From: DASRAP01 sp035277145
GTDB taxonomy: Bacteria; Gemmatimonadota; Gemmatimonadetes; Gemmatimonadales; Gemmatimonadaceae
Length of the DNA stretch: 64,000 nt
NCBI GenBank assembly: GCA_035277145.1
Contig: DATELA010000092.1
Location: 5,567 to 69,566 of the forward strand
Direction: 5' to 3'
Shown: one piece after another, positions 9,601 through 18,640 of the stretch
How the letters are laid out: each line of letters begins with the position of its first letter
How positions within the stretch are numbered: the first letter of the stretch is position 1
Position numbers and translations under genes: made by a program
The notes under the pieces: model-generated
Told to the model about the DNA's origin: nothing
Databases searched by the model: none
The model's input: the letters and a program-made list of their open reading frames with translations, nothing else

Positions 9601-10512
9601 TTTCTCCGGCTCGAGGCCGGTGTACGCGGGGAAGCGCAGTTCAACACCGAGTTTCGACACCGCCGGCAAGTTCACCACGCTCAGCTTGAAAGTGTTGGAG
9701 CGCACGCCTTCGCTCTCGACGTAATACTCGGTCGCGTGCGTGAGATCAAAGAGACGCGCGCTGAACCCCGTCTGCGCGGAATCCTGTGCCATCGGCAATC
9801 GCGTCCATTCCTGAGACGTATCCGCGCGGAATACGATCTCCGCGCTGCCGGGCATGAAGTTGAGTGTCTTGGCGCTAATGTCGACCGAGCCGCCCTTTGG
9901 AATCGATGCGTCACCCGGCTCGACGCTCACAGCAAGCACCGGAATTGCCGCCGACGCTGTGCCCCAAGGCGTGAACAACATCGACGCGGTCATGCGCAGC
10001 GACGACGGACCAAACGTCAACAGCAGCACCGCCACCAGCGCAGCCGCGCCGAGCCCGCGGAGCGCGCGAATCGTGCGCGGGCGTTCGATTGCGCGGTCGC
10101 CTTTCAGCGAGCGAAGCGTTACGAGCACGCGCTCGATCAAGCGCGCGGTCAGGGATGCCGATGCGCGGCGCTCTTCCGGGAGCGCGAGTTCGTGCACTGC
10201 GGAGAGCAGACCCTGCCTGAGTTCTGGTGCATGCTCTTCGACGTACAGCGCGAAGCGCTCGTCGCTCGCTCGTCGCGCGAGCGGCCACACGAGGAAACGG
10301 CCGAGCGCGGCGACGATCAGCAGGTAGCCGACCACGCGAATGGTCGTCACCGTGCCGTCGGATGGGCCGAGCATTTTCGCGAGCATCACCCCGACGACAA
10401 TCGCTGCGATCGCGGCGAGCAGGACGATCGCCGCCGACTCGAGCAGAACGCGGCGCCGCCATTCGCGGCGTAGCGTGGACAGGGCGTCGCTCAGCTGATG
10501 GACAGGGCTCAT
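6658..10512 (-). CDS. DUF4175 family membrane protein with Gln/Gly-rich repeat region
   Basis: The 1284-residue protein has two membrane segments near the N-terminus (~25-45 and ~58-75). These are followed by beta-rich extracytoplasmic regions (~190-480) and a very long charged, Gln-rich helical region (~560-990). A QQGQQQ-type tract follows at ~996-1144, and the C-terminus ends in QVAEYFRQIAKPVKK. This architecture matches DUF4175 proteins found beside MoxR/VWA operons. It is the last gene of that operon and starts inside the end of the BatA-like gene (ATGA, 4-bp overlap). Its biochemical role is unknown; a coiled-coil cell-envelope scaffold is a guess. Confidence 0.8.
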   Translation of the reverse strand: MSPVHQLSDALSTLRREWRRRVLLESAAIVLLAAIAAIVVGVMLAKMLGPSDGTVTTIRVVGYLLIVAALGRFLVWPLARRASDERFALYVEEHAPELRQGLLSAVHELALPEERRASASLTARLIERVLVTLRSLKGDRAIERPRTIRALRGLGAAALVAVLLLTFGPSSLRMTASMLFTPWGTASAAIPVLAVSVEPGDASIPKGGSVDISAKTLNFMPGSAEIVFRADTSQEWTRLPMAQDSAQTGFSARLFDLTHATEYYVESEGVRSNTFKLSVVNLPAVSKLGVELRFPAYTGLEPEKNENGGDVAAIVGTTVILTPTVTMPVRSGAIRMDNGTTVPMTVRADGQLVGSFKVSADGFYKIDLVAEDGRVVPGRVQYAIEAMNDRGPAVFIDKPGRDTRVTNVEEVAIAPRATDDFGITRLELRYSVNGGEEKRIVLSDTGLANPREVRASHTLFLEELNLQPGDLVAYHAAARDGAGNQSLSDVYFLDVRPFGYNYRQAEQRGGGGGGGGEAGQGENENPAGFVPRQKEVVAGTFNWLRDSAKTADQQRRDNLTTINTAQGRLREDVATLVRQLTDRGVAQEDSTFARIQRELEQAVAHMDTAVKQLSANKARAAQPPEQKALQYLQRADAMYRERQLQMGQQQGGGGGGGGQQQQRAEELADLFELERDKLANQYEAVQQQAQQQQQAQREVDETLERMRQLSSRQQQENERMQRGAEAMRDRVGQQQSGGGGGGAQRDLARQAEEEARRLERLAREQRDQQQAQQLEQAAEQMRRTAEEMRRAAATGNAAQGQAALEQLRNAQRGLENARSDALNDNVRKLAETARDMQQRQEQMANDVKALESKSGEERANAAQQVMQQAQRLSSDVSRLEQEADRMSREARREQPRAATRLGDAAESIRDNSLRQKIDYTQQLARASGVGEMSNALQQQIRENLAETAAKLDSAVTALSGEPQSRQQDRAMENIRDLVRGMESTRDRFGERTGTNQEARAGQQQGQQQGQQQGQQQGQQQGQQGSQQQGQQQNGQQQGQQQNGQQQGQQQGQAQGQQQGNQRGQAQGQQQGNQQGQAQGQQQNGQQQGQQQGQAQGQQQGNQRGQAQGQQQGGQQQGQQQNGQQQGQQQGQQQGQQQGQQNGQGGRESQTGDDRSGGGGYTGQVNRLNANDARQFSREFATRRAEAENLRNELRQQGVNTRQLDSVLTDMRRLENMPATGDPRGLDALQSDVIAGLKNFEFSLFRQLGVGSSKQPATGVRGQAPAGYQEQVAEYFRQIAKPVKK
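7081..7525 (-). repeat. In-frame QQGQQQ-type tandem repeat tract within the DUF4175 gene
   Basis: About 445 bp of degenerate 9-15-bp units (CTGTTGCTGGCC and relatives on the plus strand) encode roughly 150 residues of Gln and Gly with occasional Asn, Ala and Arg (units such as GQQQGQAQ and NGQQQGQQ). Some longer blocks recur almost exactly. The frame is kept throughout. Such tracts vary in length by slippage and can be miscounted in assembly. Confidence 0.9.
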
Positions 10513-12563
10513 GGAGCGCTCCGTTCAGACGGTGCTACAGTGGTATGGCCCGCGATTCCGCGCCAGCCCCGCGTGGCCAACAGTGTTTCTACGAGCAACA
10601 CCAGGACGACGATGGCGAGCACGGCCCGCCACAACCCCTGGTTGCCTTCAAGTTCTCGTGGTGCGGCCCGCGCGTGGTCGGCGTCGACTGCCTGGTCCGA
10701 CAATCGAACGCCCAGCAACAACTCGCGTGGGTCTACAGGAGTGAGATCGGATTCCCCCGGCGGCGGGTTTACCGCAACAATCGCCGCCGGATCTCCAGTC
10801 ACACGCCCGTCATACAGTGAATACACCCCCGCCTCCTTCAAAGCCACCGCCGTTCCGGCGCTGTCGGCCAGCGGGCGCACGATTTCTCCCGATGGCGTCG
10901 AGACGACCGGTTCCCGCGCGATGGCCTGCGGGTTCCAGCTCTCTCCTGTTAGACGCCATAGAGGGGCGGATTCGTGACCGGAGGTGTGCAGGACCAGCCG
11001 GCGCAGCAGGGGGAGGTAGGTCGGCTGCAGCGGAAGGTCGCCGGCACCTGCATGCAACGGTGCGCCGATCATGACAATGCGGCCGGCGCCTTCGCGCCGT
11101 TCGACGACAGCCGGCTGGCCGTCGTCGAACCGCGCGATGACGTCGGCCCCCGCGCCCGGCTCGAGCCGCGGATAGCGCAGGAAGCGCGCGAGGCCGAGCG
11201 ACGAATTCGCGTCGCGGAACGGCGTGAAGAGCGGGTGCTCCCGGCTGAACTCGCCGAACGTGCCGCCTCGGTCCGAGAGCCGGTCGGTCATGCCGGTAAT
11301 CGTCGCCGGGACGAGCGGAGACACCGCGGGACGAGCCGCCATGCGCGATCCTGCCGCGACCACAAGTCCGCCGCCGCCGCGTACCCAGGTTTCGACGGCA
11401 GCACCGGTGGGCCGCGCGTCCCAGTACACGACGAGCGCCGCGTCGCGCAGCGAGCGGGCGTCGAGCGTGCCCGGCCGACGCCGCTCGATGCGCACCGTCG
11501 GCGCTTTCCCAATGGCCAGCGCGCGTTCGAAGTACACCGTTTCGTCGCCGCTCGCGTCATCGGGAACCACAAGCAGCACGCGGAGTTCGTCCTCGTCGGG
11601 CAGGGTAAAGCGAAACACGTCGTCGAACGCGAGCGCGTCTTTCTCGAGCGAAATCGTTCCGCTGACGCGGCCGGACGGCAGTGGCACTGCGTCGAACGCG
11701 ATCGTGAAATCGCCCGACGCCGGGAGCGTCACGTCGCGCGAACCACTCGGACGCCCATTGAGTGCGAGCGTGGCGCGCACTCGGCGCGTGCCAGGTAATT
11801 CGCGCGTGACCACACGCGCTTGCACGGCAACGGTGACGCGCTGGCCCGCGATCCGGCGAACGTCGACCGCGGCGATGGCGGAATTCGCGCGACGCTTGGG
11901 ACTCACGGGAACTGCGGCGATGGTCATTCCCGTCGGCAAATCGAGTCCTGCGAGTCCGCTCACTCCGCTGCGCTGCACATCGGTCACGACATAGACCTCG
12001 TGCGTCGCGTCGGGAGCCGCAGATAACAATTGCCGTGCTGCACGCAACGCGGCCGCGTAACGCGTACCACGGTCGCCCGGTTTTGCGGCGGCGATCGCCG
12101 CACGAACAAGACCCAAATCCGACGTGAACGACTGCGCGATCTCGGCCTCTTCATCAAACAGCACCAGCGCAACGCGATCGGTCTGCTGGATGCCCGCGAG
12201 CTTTGCGCGCGCGGAATCCTGCGCCGCCGCCCACACGTCCGTGTGCCCCATGCTTCCCGATCGGTCGAGCAAGACCACAATCGCGCGCGGCCGGTGCGCC
12301 ATCGCGGCTTCGACATCGCGCGAGTAATACGGGCGACCGAACGCGAGCACGAGCAGCGTGAGCGCCGCAAGCCGCAACAACAACAACGGAATGTCGACGA
12401 GCCGCCGCCGCGACGCGGTGCGAATCGGCAACTTCTCGAGGAACATCAGCGACGGGAAACGGAACGGCTTGTCTTTGTCGCTGTGCCGCAGGTGCAGCCA
12501 AATGGGGACGGCGAGCGCGGCGAGCGCTGCAAGAAACGCGGGGAAGAGCAGGCCGAAACTCAT
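10509..12563 (-). CDS. BatA/VWA domain membrane protein
   Basis: The 684-residue protein begins with the BatA N-terminal membrane module (two hydrophobic segments, 5-25 and 58-77, with the intervening PSLMFLEKLP motif). A von Willebrand A domain follows with an intact metal site DRSGS at 100-104. A large C-terminal region includes an RRPGTLDARSLRDAALVVYWD stretch typical of glutamine-amidotransferase-like domains, and a final membrane helix lies near 655. Such proteins work with MoxR ATPases in envelope-associated complexes. It overlaps both neighbours by 4 bp, which implies translational coupling. Confidence 0.85.
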   Translation of the reverse strand: MSFGLLFPAFLAALAALAVPIWLHLRHSDKDKPFRFPSLMFLEKLPIRTASRRRLVDIPLLLLRLAALTLLVLAFGRPYYSRDVEAAMAHRPRAIVVLLDRSGSMGHTDVWAAAQDSARAKLAGIQQTDRVALVLFDEEAEIAQSFTSDLGLVRAAIAAAKPGDRGTRYAAALRAARQLLSAAPDATHEVYVVTDVQRSGVSGLAGLDLPTGMTIAAVPVSPKRRANSAIAAVDVRRIAGQRVTVAVQARVVTRELPGTRRVRATLALNGRPSGSRDVTLPASGDFTIAFDAVPLPSGRVSGTISLEKDALAFDDVFRFTLPDEDELRVLLVVPDDASGDETVYFERALAIGKAPTVRIERRRPGTLDARSLRDAALVVYWDARPTGAAVETWVRGGGGLVVAAGSRMAARPAVSPLVPATITGMTDRLSDRGGTFGEFSREHPLFTPFRDANSSLGLARFLRYPRLEPGAGADVIARFDDGQPAVVERREGAGRIVMIGAPLHAGAGDLPLQPTYLPLLRRLVLHTSGHESAPLWRLTGESWNPQAIAREPVVSTPSGEIVRPLADSAGTAVALKEAGVYSLYDGRVTGDPAAIVAVNPPPGESDLTPVDPRELLLGVRLSDQAVDADHARAAPRELEGNQGLWRAVLAIVVLVLLVETLLATRGWRGIAGHTTVAPSERSAP

Positions 12564-13462
12564 CGGACGCGTCCGCGCGCGAGGCGCAAGTCGAGGTACG
12601 TGTACAGCGCGTGATCGAGCGGGCGCGAGGTGTCGACGTCCACGTAATCCGCGCCTGCCGCGGTCATGCGTTCGGCGAGCGTGCGCCGATGCGTTTCCAT
12701 GAGCGTGCGGTACTTGGTGCGCAGGTCTTCAGGACGCAACGGAATGCGCACGCCGCTCTCCGCATCTTCGAATGTCGACGCGGCACGACCCGGCAACTCA
12801 CGCTCGGCGGGATCGATCAGGTGAAACAGAATCACGTCGTGCTTGCGCGCGCGGAACACATCGACGGCTTGCCCGATGACATTCGGATCTTCGTAGCAAT
12901 CAGTGACCAATACGATGATGCCGGCGCGCGGTGTGAGGTGCGCGATGCTCTTGAGCGAGGAGTCGAGCTGGCCGACGCCCGTCGCGCGCGCACGGCCGAG
13001 CGTGTGCAACATCAGTTGCAGATGACGGCTCGAAGGCGGAATGACTTCCGCGATTCCGTCGGTGAACGTCATGAGTCCCACGCGATCGCCTTGGTGTTGC
13101 GACAACCACGCAAGGCACGCGATGAGAAACCGTCCGTAATCGAACTTCGTGACCGGGCCCGTTTTGAAATCCATCGATCCCGACGCGTCGAGCGCGAACA
13201 CCACGGCGGAATTCGTGTCGGCTTCGTACTCTTTGAGATAAAACTTGTCGGTGCGTGCGAACGCCTTCCAATCGATGAAGCGCAGATCGTCGCCCGGCTG
13301 ATACTGGCGGTGCTGCGCGAAGTCCGTACTGAATCCTTTGCGCGGCGATCGGTGCAGGCCGTGCATGAATCCCTCGACGACCGTGCGCGCGAGCAGCGCG
13401 AGATCGCCGATTCGACCCAGCACCGCCGGGTCGAGAAAGTTGACTGGAGCCGTGGATGTCAC
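12560..13462 (-). CDS. DUF58 domain protein (VWA-like partner of MoxR)
   Basis: The 300-residue product starts at GTG 13462, 12 nt after the moxR stop; the frame is open further upstream but there runs over moxR. It contains the DUF58 signature GDDLRFIDWKAFARTDKFY near residues 55-75, a metal-site-like DASGSMDF (~93), and a late TDCYEDP segment. DUF58 proteins are standard companions of MoxR AAA+ ATPases and lie between MoxR and BatA-type genes, as here. It overlaps the BatA-like gene by 4 bp. Confidence 0.9.
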   Translation of the reverse strand: MTSTAPVNFLDPAVLGRIGDLALLARTVVEGFMHGLHRSPRKGFSTDFAQHRQYQPGDDLRFIDWKAFARTDKFYLKEYEADTNSAVVFALDASGSMDFKTGPVTKFDYGRFLIACLAWLSQHQGDRVGLMTFTDGIAEVIPPSSRHLQLMLHTLGRARATGVGQLDSSLKSIAHLTPRAGIIVLVTDCYEDPNVIGQAVDVFRARKHDVILFHLIDPAERELPGRAASTFEDAESGVRIPLRPEDLRTKYRTLMETHRRTLAERMTAAGADYVDVDTSRPLDHALYTYLDLRLARGRVR

Positions 13463-13473
13463 GCGAGCGTCGA

Positions 13474-14511
13474 CTACATCGCGGACGTTGGGACCGGCAC
13501 AGCGGCGAGCAACTTCTCGATGAGAACGTCGGTGGTCACCTTCTCTGATTGTGCCTGGAAATTCATCAGGATGCGGTGGCGCAGCACGGGTCTCGCGAGC
13601 GCACGAATGTCGTCGAAGCTCACGTGCGTGCGGCCCTGCAACAGCGCGCGCGCTTTCGCGCCGAGAATCAACGACTGCGCGGCGCGTACGCTGGCGCCGT
13701 ACGACACCCACTGCCGTACGAAATCCGGCGACTCGGGAACGGGCGGCCGTGTGTGGCGAATGAACTTCACCGCATAACGCGTGACCGCGTCTGCCACCGG
13801 CACTTTGCGCACGACGCGCTGGAACGCGAGGATCTCTTCGCGCGAAACGACTGGTTGCACGGTATCGAGCTGAATCGCTGTGGTCTGCTTGACGATGTTC
13901 ACTTCATCGTCTTCCGGTGAATAGTCGAGCACAATCTCGAGCATGAAGCGGTCGAGCTGTGCTTCCGGCAACGGGTACGTGCCTTCGAGTTCGATCGGGT
14001 TTTGCGTCGCGAACACGAAGAACGGCGGCTCGAGCGTATACGTGCGTCCTTGCACCGTCACGCGACGCTCCTGCATGGCTTCGAGCAATGCGGCCTGCGT
14101 TTTCGGCGGCGTACGATTGATTTCGTCAGCGAGCAGCACGTTCGCGAAGATCGGTCCCGCAAGGAACGTGAGCTTGCGCTTGCCCGTGTCGGGATCGTCC
14201 TGAATGACGTCGGTGCCTGTCACGTCGGACGGCATCAAGTCAGGCGTGAACTGAATGCGCGAGAACTTGAGGCTCAACGCGCGCGACATTGTGTGGATGA
14301 GCAGCGTCTTCGCGAGGCCCGGGACGCCGATGAGCAAACAATTGCCACCCGCGAAAAGCCCGATGAGCGATTGCTCGATCACGTTCTCCTGACCGACGAT
14401 GATCTTGCGGATTTCGCCTTTGATTCGGCCGGCCGCCTCATGCAAGCGGTCGGCCAATTGCGCGTCGTCGAGGCGATCGAGTTCGGTGGACGGTGAAGCG
14501 GTGGCGGTCAT
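13474..14511 (-). CDS. MoxR family AAA+ ATPase
   Basis: The 345-residue protein has a MoxR Walker A (LLIGVPGLAKTLL, ~60-72), Walker B (VLLADEINRTPPKTQAALLEAM), the sensor stretch FVFATQNPIELEGTYPLPEA, and the C-terminal lid (LARPVLRHRILMNFQAQSE). MoxR ATPases act as chaperone-like remodelers for VWA-domain partners, several of which are encoded in the same operon. Both ATPase motifs are intact. The spacing to DUF58 (12 nt) and to the DUF4159 gene upstream (26 nt) supports one transcript. Confidence 0.93.
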   Translation of the reverse strand: MTATASPSTELDRLDDAQLADRLHEAAGRIKGEIRKIIVGQENVIEQSLIGLFAGGNCLLIGVPGLAKTLLIHTMSRALSLKFSRIQFTPDLMPSDVTGTDVIQDDPDTGKRKLTFLAGPIFANVLLADEINRTPPKTQAALLEAMQERRVTVQGRTYTLEPPFFVFATQNPIELEGTYPLPEAQLDRFMLEIVLDYSPEDDEVNIVKQTTAIQLDTVQPVVSREEILAFQRVVRKVPVADAVTRYAVKFIRHTRPPVPESPDFVRQWVSYGASVRAAQSLILGAKARALLQGRTHVSFDDIRALARPVLRHRILMNFQAQSEKVTTDVLIEKLLAAVPVPTSAM

Positions 14512-14537
14512 CTAGGGGTGAGGGAACCCCGGCTCGT

Positions 14538-15329
14538 TCATCGTGACATCGCGTAGATCAGGTAATTCAATCCCAGCTTATACGCTTCATTCGACGTGTT
14601 CACTGCGTAGTAGCCCCAGTCTGAAAACTCCCAGAGTTCGCCGAGATCGTTGTTGTAGTTCACCACGGCGAGCATCCGCTTTGCGGGATCGTTGTTCTCG
14701 AAGATCCCGAAGAACGATGATTTCACGCAGTAGTACGGGTGCACGTACTCGAGCGACTTCACGCGATAGAACGAATCGAACACCGGATGATCCGGTTTCA
14801 ATTCGATCAACTGCATTTTGGGAATCACGCGCGACATCTGCTCCTGCAGGTTGTAGATGTCGTTGTTCGCGAAGTCGTCGAAGATCAGAAAGCCGCCCTT
14901 CTGCAAATACTTCCGAAGCGCGGTCACCTCTTCGTCTGACGGATACCAGCGCCCCGGTTCCGACATGTACGCAATCGGATACTTGAAGAGCTGCGGGTCG
15001 GTGAGCGCGACGATCACACTGCCGTCGAGCCGCACGCGCACCGACGACAACGAACTCACGAGCTTCGAGAAATGCTGCTCGGCGTTTGGATAATCGTGGT
15101 GCCACGGCGCTTCACCACGGCCGCGAAAGCCGCCGCCGAGTCCCGAGTTGTAGTAGATGCGCGCGAACGTGTAGCGCCCGTCGTACTTCGCGGTCGGATA
15201 CACCGATTGCGGATCGCGTGCACCAGCCGGCCCGCAGTCGCGCTGCGCGTGCGCCGAAAGCGCACACGCGCCCGCGAGCAAGCTCGCGAACGTTGCGTGG
15301 CGTGACATGCGGCGGAATGCGGTGTGCAT
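14538..15329 (-). CDS. DUF4159 domain protein, secreted (paralog 1)
   Basis: The 263-residue protein has an N-terminal signal peptide ending near SAHAQ (~29). The DUF4159 body contains the markers RIYYNSG, the LSEPGRWYP-like segment YMSEPGRWYPSDEEV, GGFLIFDDFANNDIYNL, and VKSLEYVHPYY, and ends NYLIYAMSR. DUF4159 resembles a class I amidotransferase-like fold (family knowledge). It has a close paralog immediately upstream with the same C-terminal block. Function unknown. Confidence 0.85.
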   Translation of the reverse strand: MHTAFRRMSRHATFASLLAGACALSAHAQRDCGPAGARDPQSVYPTAKYDGRYTFARIYYNSGLGGGFRGRGEAPWHHDYPNAEQHFSKLVSSLSSVRVRLDGSVIVALTDPQLFKYPIAYMSEPGRWYPSDEEVTALRKYLQKGGFLIFDDFANNDIYNLQEQMSRVIPKMQLIELKPDHPVFDSFYRVKSLEYVHPYYCVKSSFFGIFENNDPAKRMLAVVNYNNDLGELWEFSDWGYYAVNTSNEAYKLGLNYLIYAMSR

Positions 15330-15332
15330 CGA

Positions 15333-16112
15333 TCAGCGGCTCATGCGGTAAATCAGGTAATTGATGCCCAGCTTGTACGCCTCGTTCGACTGATCGATGC
15401 CGTACAGTCCCGTGTCCGACCATTCCCAGTAATCGCCAATGTCGTTGTTGTGATTGGCAATGGCCAGGAGCCGTTTGTTCGGGTCGTTGTCTTCGAATAC
15501 CCCGTAGAACGTGGACGGCGTGCCTTCCTGGGGATGCGTCATCTCGATCGACTTCACTCTGTAGAACGCATCAAACACCGGATGCGTTTGCTCGAGCTTG
15601 ATGAATCGCACGTTCGGAAAGACGCGGTTCATTTGCTCGGCGAGGTTGTAAATGTGCGCGCCTTCGAAGTCGTCGAAGATGATGAAGCCGCCTTTCTGCA
15701 GATACTTGCGCAGCCCGACAACCTCTTCCTCGTTCGGATACCAGAAGCCCGGCTCCGACAAATACGCTATCGGATGCTTGAACAACTCGGGATCATCGAG
15801 CGTGAGGATGTGGCTCTCGTCCGTTCGCACGCGCATCGATGTCAGCTCGGTGAGGAGGCGCGTGAAATGGCACTCTGCGGTCGGATAGTCGTGGAACCAG
15901 CCGTCGCTCATGCCGCGCCCGCGACCGAACGAAGTGCGACCGCCGAGCTGCGCTCCGTACCGAATGCGCACGAACGTTATGCGCCCGTCGTACGCCGGCC
16001 GAGTGTATGGTGTGAATCCCGGGCACACGGCACGCCGCTGCTGCGCGCCGGCTGTCGTCGCCGGCGCTGAACTCATGATCGCGAGAACCATGACGGCGTG
16101 CGCGGCTCTCAC
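15333..16112 (-). CDS. DUF4159 domain protein, secreted (paralog 2)
   Basis: The 259-residue protein has a signal peptide (MRAAHAVMVLAIMSSAPATT) and the same blocks as its neighbour: RIRYGAQLGG, YLSEPGFWYPNEEEV, GGFIIFDDFEGAHIYNLAEQ, VKSIEMTHPQEG, and YKLGINYLIYRMSR. The two genes are 3 nt apart and clearly arose by tandem duplication. The start overlaps the end of the TPR peptidase gene by 4 bp. Function unknown; context suggests an envelope role with MoxR. Confidence 0.85.
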   Translation of the reverse strand: MRAAHAVMVLAIMSSAPATTAGAQQRRAVCPGFTPYTRPAYDGRITFVRIRYGAQLGGRTSFGRGRGMSDGWFHDYPTAECHFTRLLTELTSMRVRTDESHILTLDDPELFKHPIAYLSEPGFWYPNEEEVVGLRKYLQKGGFIIFDDFEGAHIYNLAEQMNRVFPNVRFIKLEQTHPVFDAFYRVKSIEMTHPQEGTPSTFYGVFEDNDPNKRLLAIANHNNDIGDYWEWSDTGLYGIDQSNEAYKLGINYLIYRMSR

Positions 16113-18640
16113 CGCGGCGCACTGCGCGGCGCGCGGCCACGCAGCTCGAGCAGCAGCGTTTGCGCCTTTTCGAAACTCGGCGCGCGTTCGATGATCGCGA
16201 GTACTTCCCGGCGTGCGGCGGCGACGTCGCCACTCGCTGCGAGCGCGCGTGCCAGCTGATAACGCGCTTCGAGGAGATCTGCCGGTCCCATTGCAATGAT
16301 CGCGCGGCGCTCGCGCACGGCACGCGTGTGATCCCCGGCGCGCGTGGCGGCGTCAGCGAGGCGCGCGTGCGTTGCCGGATCATTTGGCGCAATCCACAGC
16401 ATGCGCTCGAGCGCCGCCGCGGCTCCGGCAAAATCGCCGAGCCGCTCGCGAAGTTGCGCTTCAAAGTCGTTTGCTTCGAGCGCCGTCTCGTTACGCGTGG
16501 TTATGCGCATCGCCTGATCGATCGCGCCGCGAAGATTCCCGCGGTCCGCCTCGATCTGCGCGATGTACCACGCGGGACCGTCGGCGCCACCGTAATCCGG
16601 AAACATTTCCTGTGCGCGCAACAGCGCGGCGCGCGCCGAATCGAGGCGTCCCGTCTGCAACAACGCTCGCGCGCTCAGCACTTCAAGGATGAACTTGCCC
16701 GATGGCTCACCGCGACCGTCGCCCGGTTCGATGACCGCGAGCGGTGATGCGTAGCGCTTCCTGAACCAGTCGTCGAATCGCTTGTCGAACGCATCCATCG
16801 ACTCGCCGTAGACGCGGCGAACAACATTCGGCGTGTCAAAGCCGTCGCGATAGCCGATGAGCATGGCCGCGAATGCACTTGCGCCGCGGTCTGCGTAAAT
16901 CATTTCACAAACGAGCGACGCAGTGATGTAACTGAAGCCCAATTCCTGGGGGTACCGCGGACGCACGAAGCCATCGTTGAGTTCGCTGACTTTGCGAACC
17001 TGACCGCCTTTGTACGCGGCAAGAAAATCCACAGAAACGTTCGCGCCCCAACCGGCACGCGCGCGCCGTTCTTCGAACACTGACAATCCCTCGGAGAACC
17101 AGCGCGGCACGCGATGTTCCGATTTGCCGAGCGTGAACGTGTGCGCGAGTTCGTGCCACGAAGTCGACCCGTAATTGAACGTGCCCGGTTCGCGCGCTGA
17201 GGGCGCGTCCATTGCGAGCGTCGTTCCGAAACTCACGCCGAGCGCGCCAAGACCCGCGAGTCCAACCGTGCGCACCGAGAAATCCGCGTGACGCCGGAAC
17301 AACTCGATGCGGACAGGCGTTGGCGGCGTGTACGCGTATCGCTTCGACAGTGTATCGAATGCTTCCTCGAGCAGCGGACTCAGATACGTGACGATCAGTT
17401 CGGCTTCCGCTGCCGGCGCGACGAAACGGAATCGTCCGCGATCGATCGTGCGGAACTTCGCCATCTCGTCGAGCAGGTCGAGCGTGTTCTTTTGCCAGAT
17501 GTTGTACGGATCGAGCGCAAAAGCCCGTTCAAGTGCGCTGCGGCCCCCGTTGATATCGCCGGTGCGCATGAGATTCGTACCAAGCACGGCGAGCGCGCGG
17601 ACCGACGACGTATCGAGCGACACCGCTTGCCGCGCGAGTTGCACCGCGTCGGCGTATCTGCGGTTGCGAACCGCCGCGTCAGCGAGCTCCGCGTAGAACT
17701 CGGATGGTTGGGCGTTGAGCCGTTCCGCCGAGGCCTTTGCCGCGCGAAACGCATTGGAGTCGCCGCGAATCCACGCGCCTGCTCCGAGAATTGCCCACGC
17801 GGAAACTGATGTCGAATCGACGTTCAGCGCTTTGCGCGCGTACGTCGTCGCCGAATCGTACGACTCGGCTTCGAGATGTCCGCGCGCGAAGAACAGAAAT
17901 GCGTCGGCATATGCCGGGTTCGCATTGAGGGCGCGTTGCGCAGCTTCACCGACGTTCGCGCTGTCCTGGAAGTCGAGCACGCGCGCGATTCCCAGCAGCG
18001 CACGCGCGTTGTTCGGCGCGCGACGCAGCACGGCGTTGTACGATTCGCGCGCATCGGGCGCGTTGTACTTGTCGAGGAAGAGATCGCCGATGCGTACCAT
18101 CGCATCGATGTTCGAAGAATCCGCCGCGACAGCATCATCGAATGTCGCGAGCGCGCTGCGCACCCACTTGGCGTCGGCACCGAGCAACAAATACGCACGC
18201 GCCGCCGACGTGCGGTCGTCCGACGTCCAGCGCGACGGATCGCGCTCATATGCGGCAGCCATGTCATCGGCGCGTTTCCATGCAGAGTCGCGCGCGCCGC
18301 GACGCCACAAGAGTTCCGCAATCCCGATTTCCGCGACGCGCCGTCCCGGATTGGCCGGTACCGCAGCAGCGCGATACGCCGAATCCGCAGCGGCGAGACG
18401 TCCGCGCGCGCGATGCACGTCGCCGAGCGTCGCGAGCAAGGCGGCGCCGCCTTCGCGGGCCATCCGTTCCGCGTCGTCGTACCGGCCCGCGTCGAGCAAT
18501 GCCTGCACTTGCCGACGCGGAGTTCGTCTTACCTGACTGACCCGCACATCGGGCAATGCAACCGCGCCAATTGTGCCGACGACTCCCAGCACGCCGAGCA
18601 CGATGAGCGGCGCGAGGAAACGGCGGCTCGCGGTGTTCAC
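16109..18640 (-). CDS. TPR-repeat protein with gluzincin (peptidase MA-like) domain
   Basis: The 843-residue protein has one N-terminal membrane segment (~9-28), followed by TPR-type helical repeats to ~380. A zinc peptidase module carries WHELAHTFTLGKSEHRVP (HExxH near residue 497) with the downstream WFSEGLSVFEE glutamate. More TPR repeats run to the C-terminus. The arrangement matches tetratricopeptide-linked peptidase MA family proteins. The catalytic HExxH and downstream Glu are intact. It starts inside the end of the next operon gene (ATGA) and is probably anchored with its domains outside the membrane. Confidence 0.8.
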   Translation of the reverse strand: MNTASRRFLAPLIVLGVLGVVGTIGAVALPDVRVSQVRRTPRRQVQALLDAGRYDDAERMAREGGAALLATLGDVHRARGRLAAADSAYRAAAVPANPGRRVAEIGIAELLWRRGARDSAWKRADDMAAAYERDPSRWTSDDRTSAARAYLLLGADAKWVRSALATFDDAVAADSSNIDAMVRIGDLFLDKYNAPDARESYNAVLRRAPNNARALLGIARVLDFQDSANVGEAAQRALNANPAYADAFLFFARGHLEAESYDSATTYARKALNVDSTSVSAWAILGAGAWIRGDSNAFRAAKASAERLNAQPSEFYAELADAAVRNRRYADAVQLARQAVSLDTSSVRALAVLGTNLMRTGDINGGRSALERAFALDPYNIWQKNTLDLLDEMAKFRTIDRGRFRFVAPAAEAELIVTYLSPLLEEAFDTLSKRYAYTPPTPVRIELFRRHADFSVRTVGLAGLGALGVSFGTTLAMDAPSAREPGTFNYGSTSWHELAHTFTLGKSEHRVPRWFSEGLSVFEERRARAGWGANVSVDFLAAYKGGQVRKVSELNDGFVRPRYPQELGFSYITASLVCEMIYADRGASAFAAMLIGYRDGFDTPNVVRRVYGESMDAFDKRFDDWFRKRYASPLAVIEPGDGRGEPSGKFILEVLSARALLQTGRLDSARAALLRAQEMFPDYGGADGPAWYIAQIEADRGNLRGAIDQAMRITTRNETALEANDFEAQLRERLGDFAGAAAALERMLWIAPNDPATHARLADAATRAGDHTRAVRERRAIIAMGPADLLEARYQLARALAASGDVAAARREVLAIIERAPSFEKAQTLLLELRGRAPRSAPR

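Noticed and set aside
8095..10473. 792-residue open frame on the plus strand across the DUF4175 gene
   Set aside because: It is the antisense of a strong minus-strand protein; its own translation is biased toward Arg/Ala/His without domains, as expected for a GC-rich shadow.
15324..16070. 248-residue plus-strand frame over the DUF4159 genes
   Set aside because: No motif, and the opposite strand carries two clear paralogous proteins.
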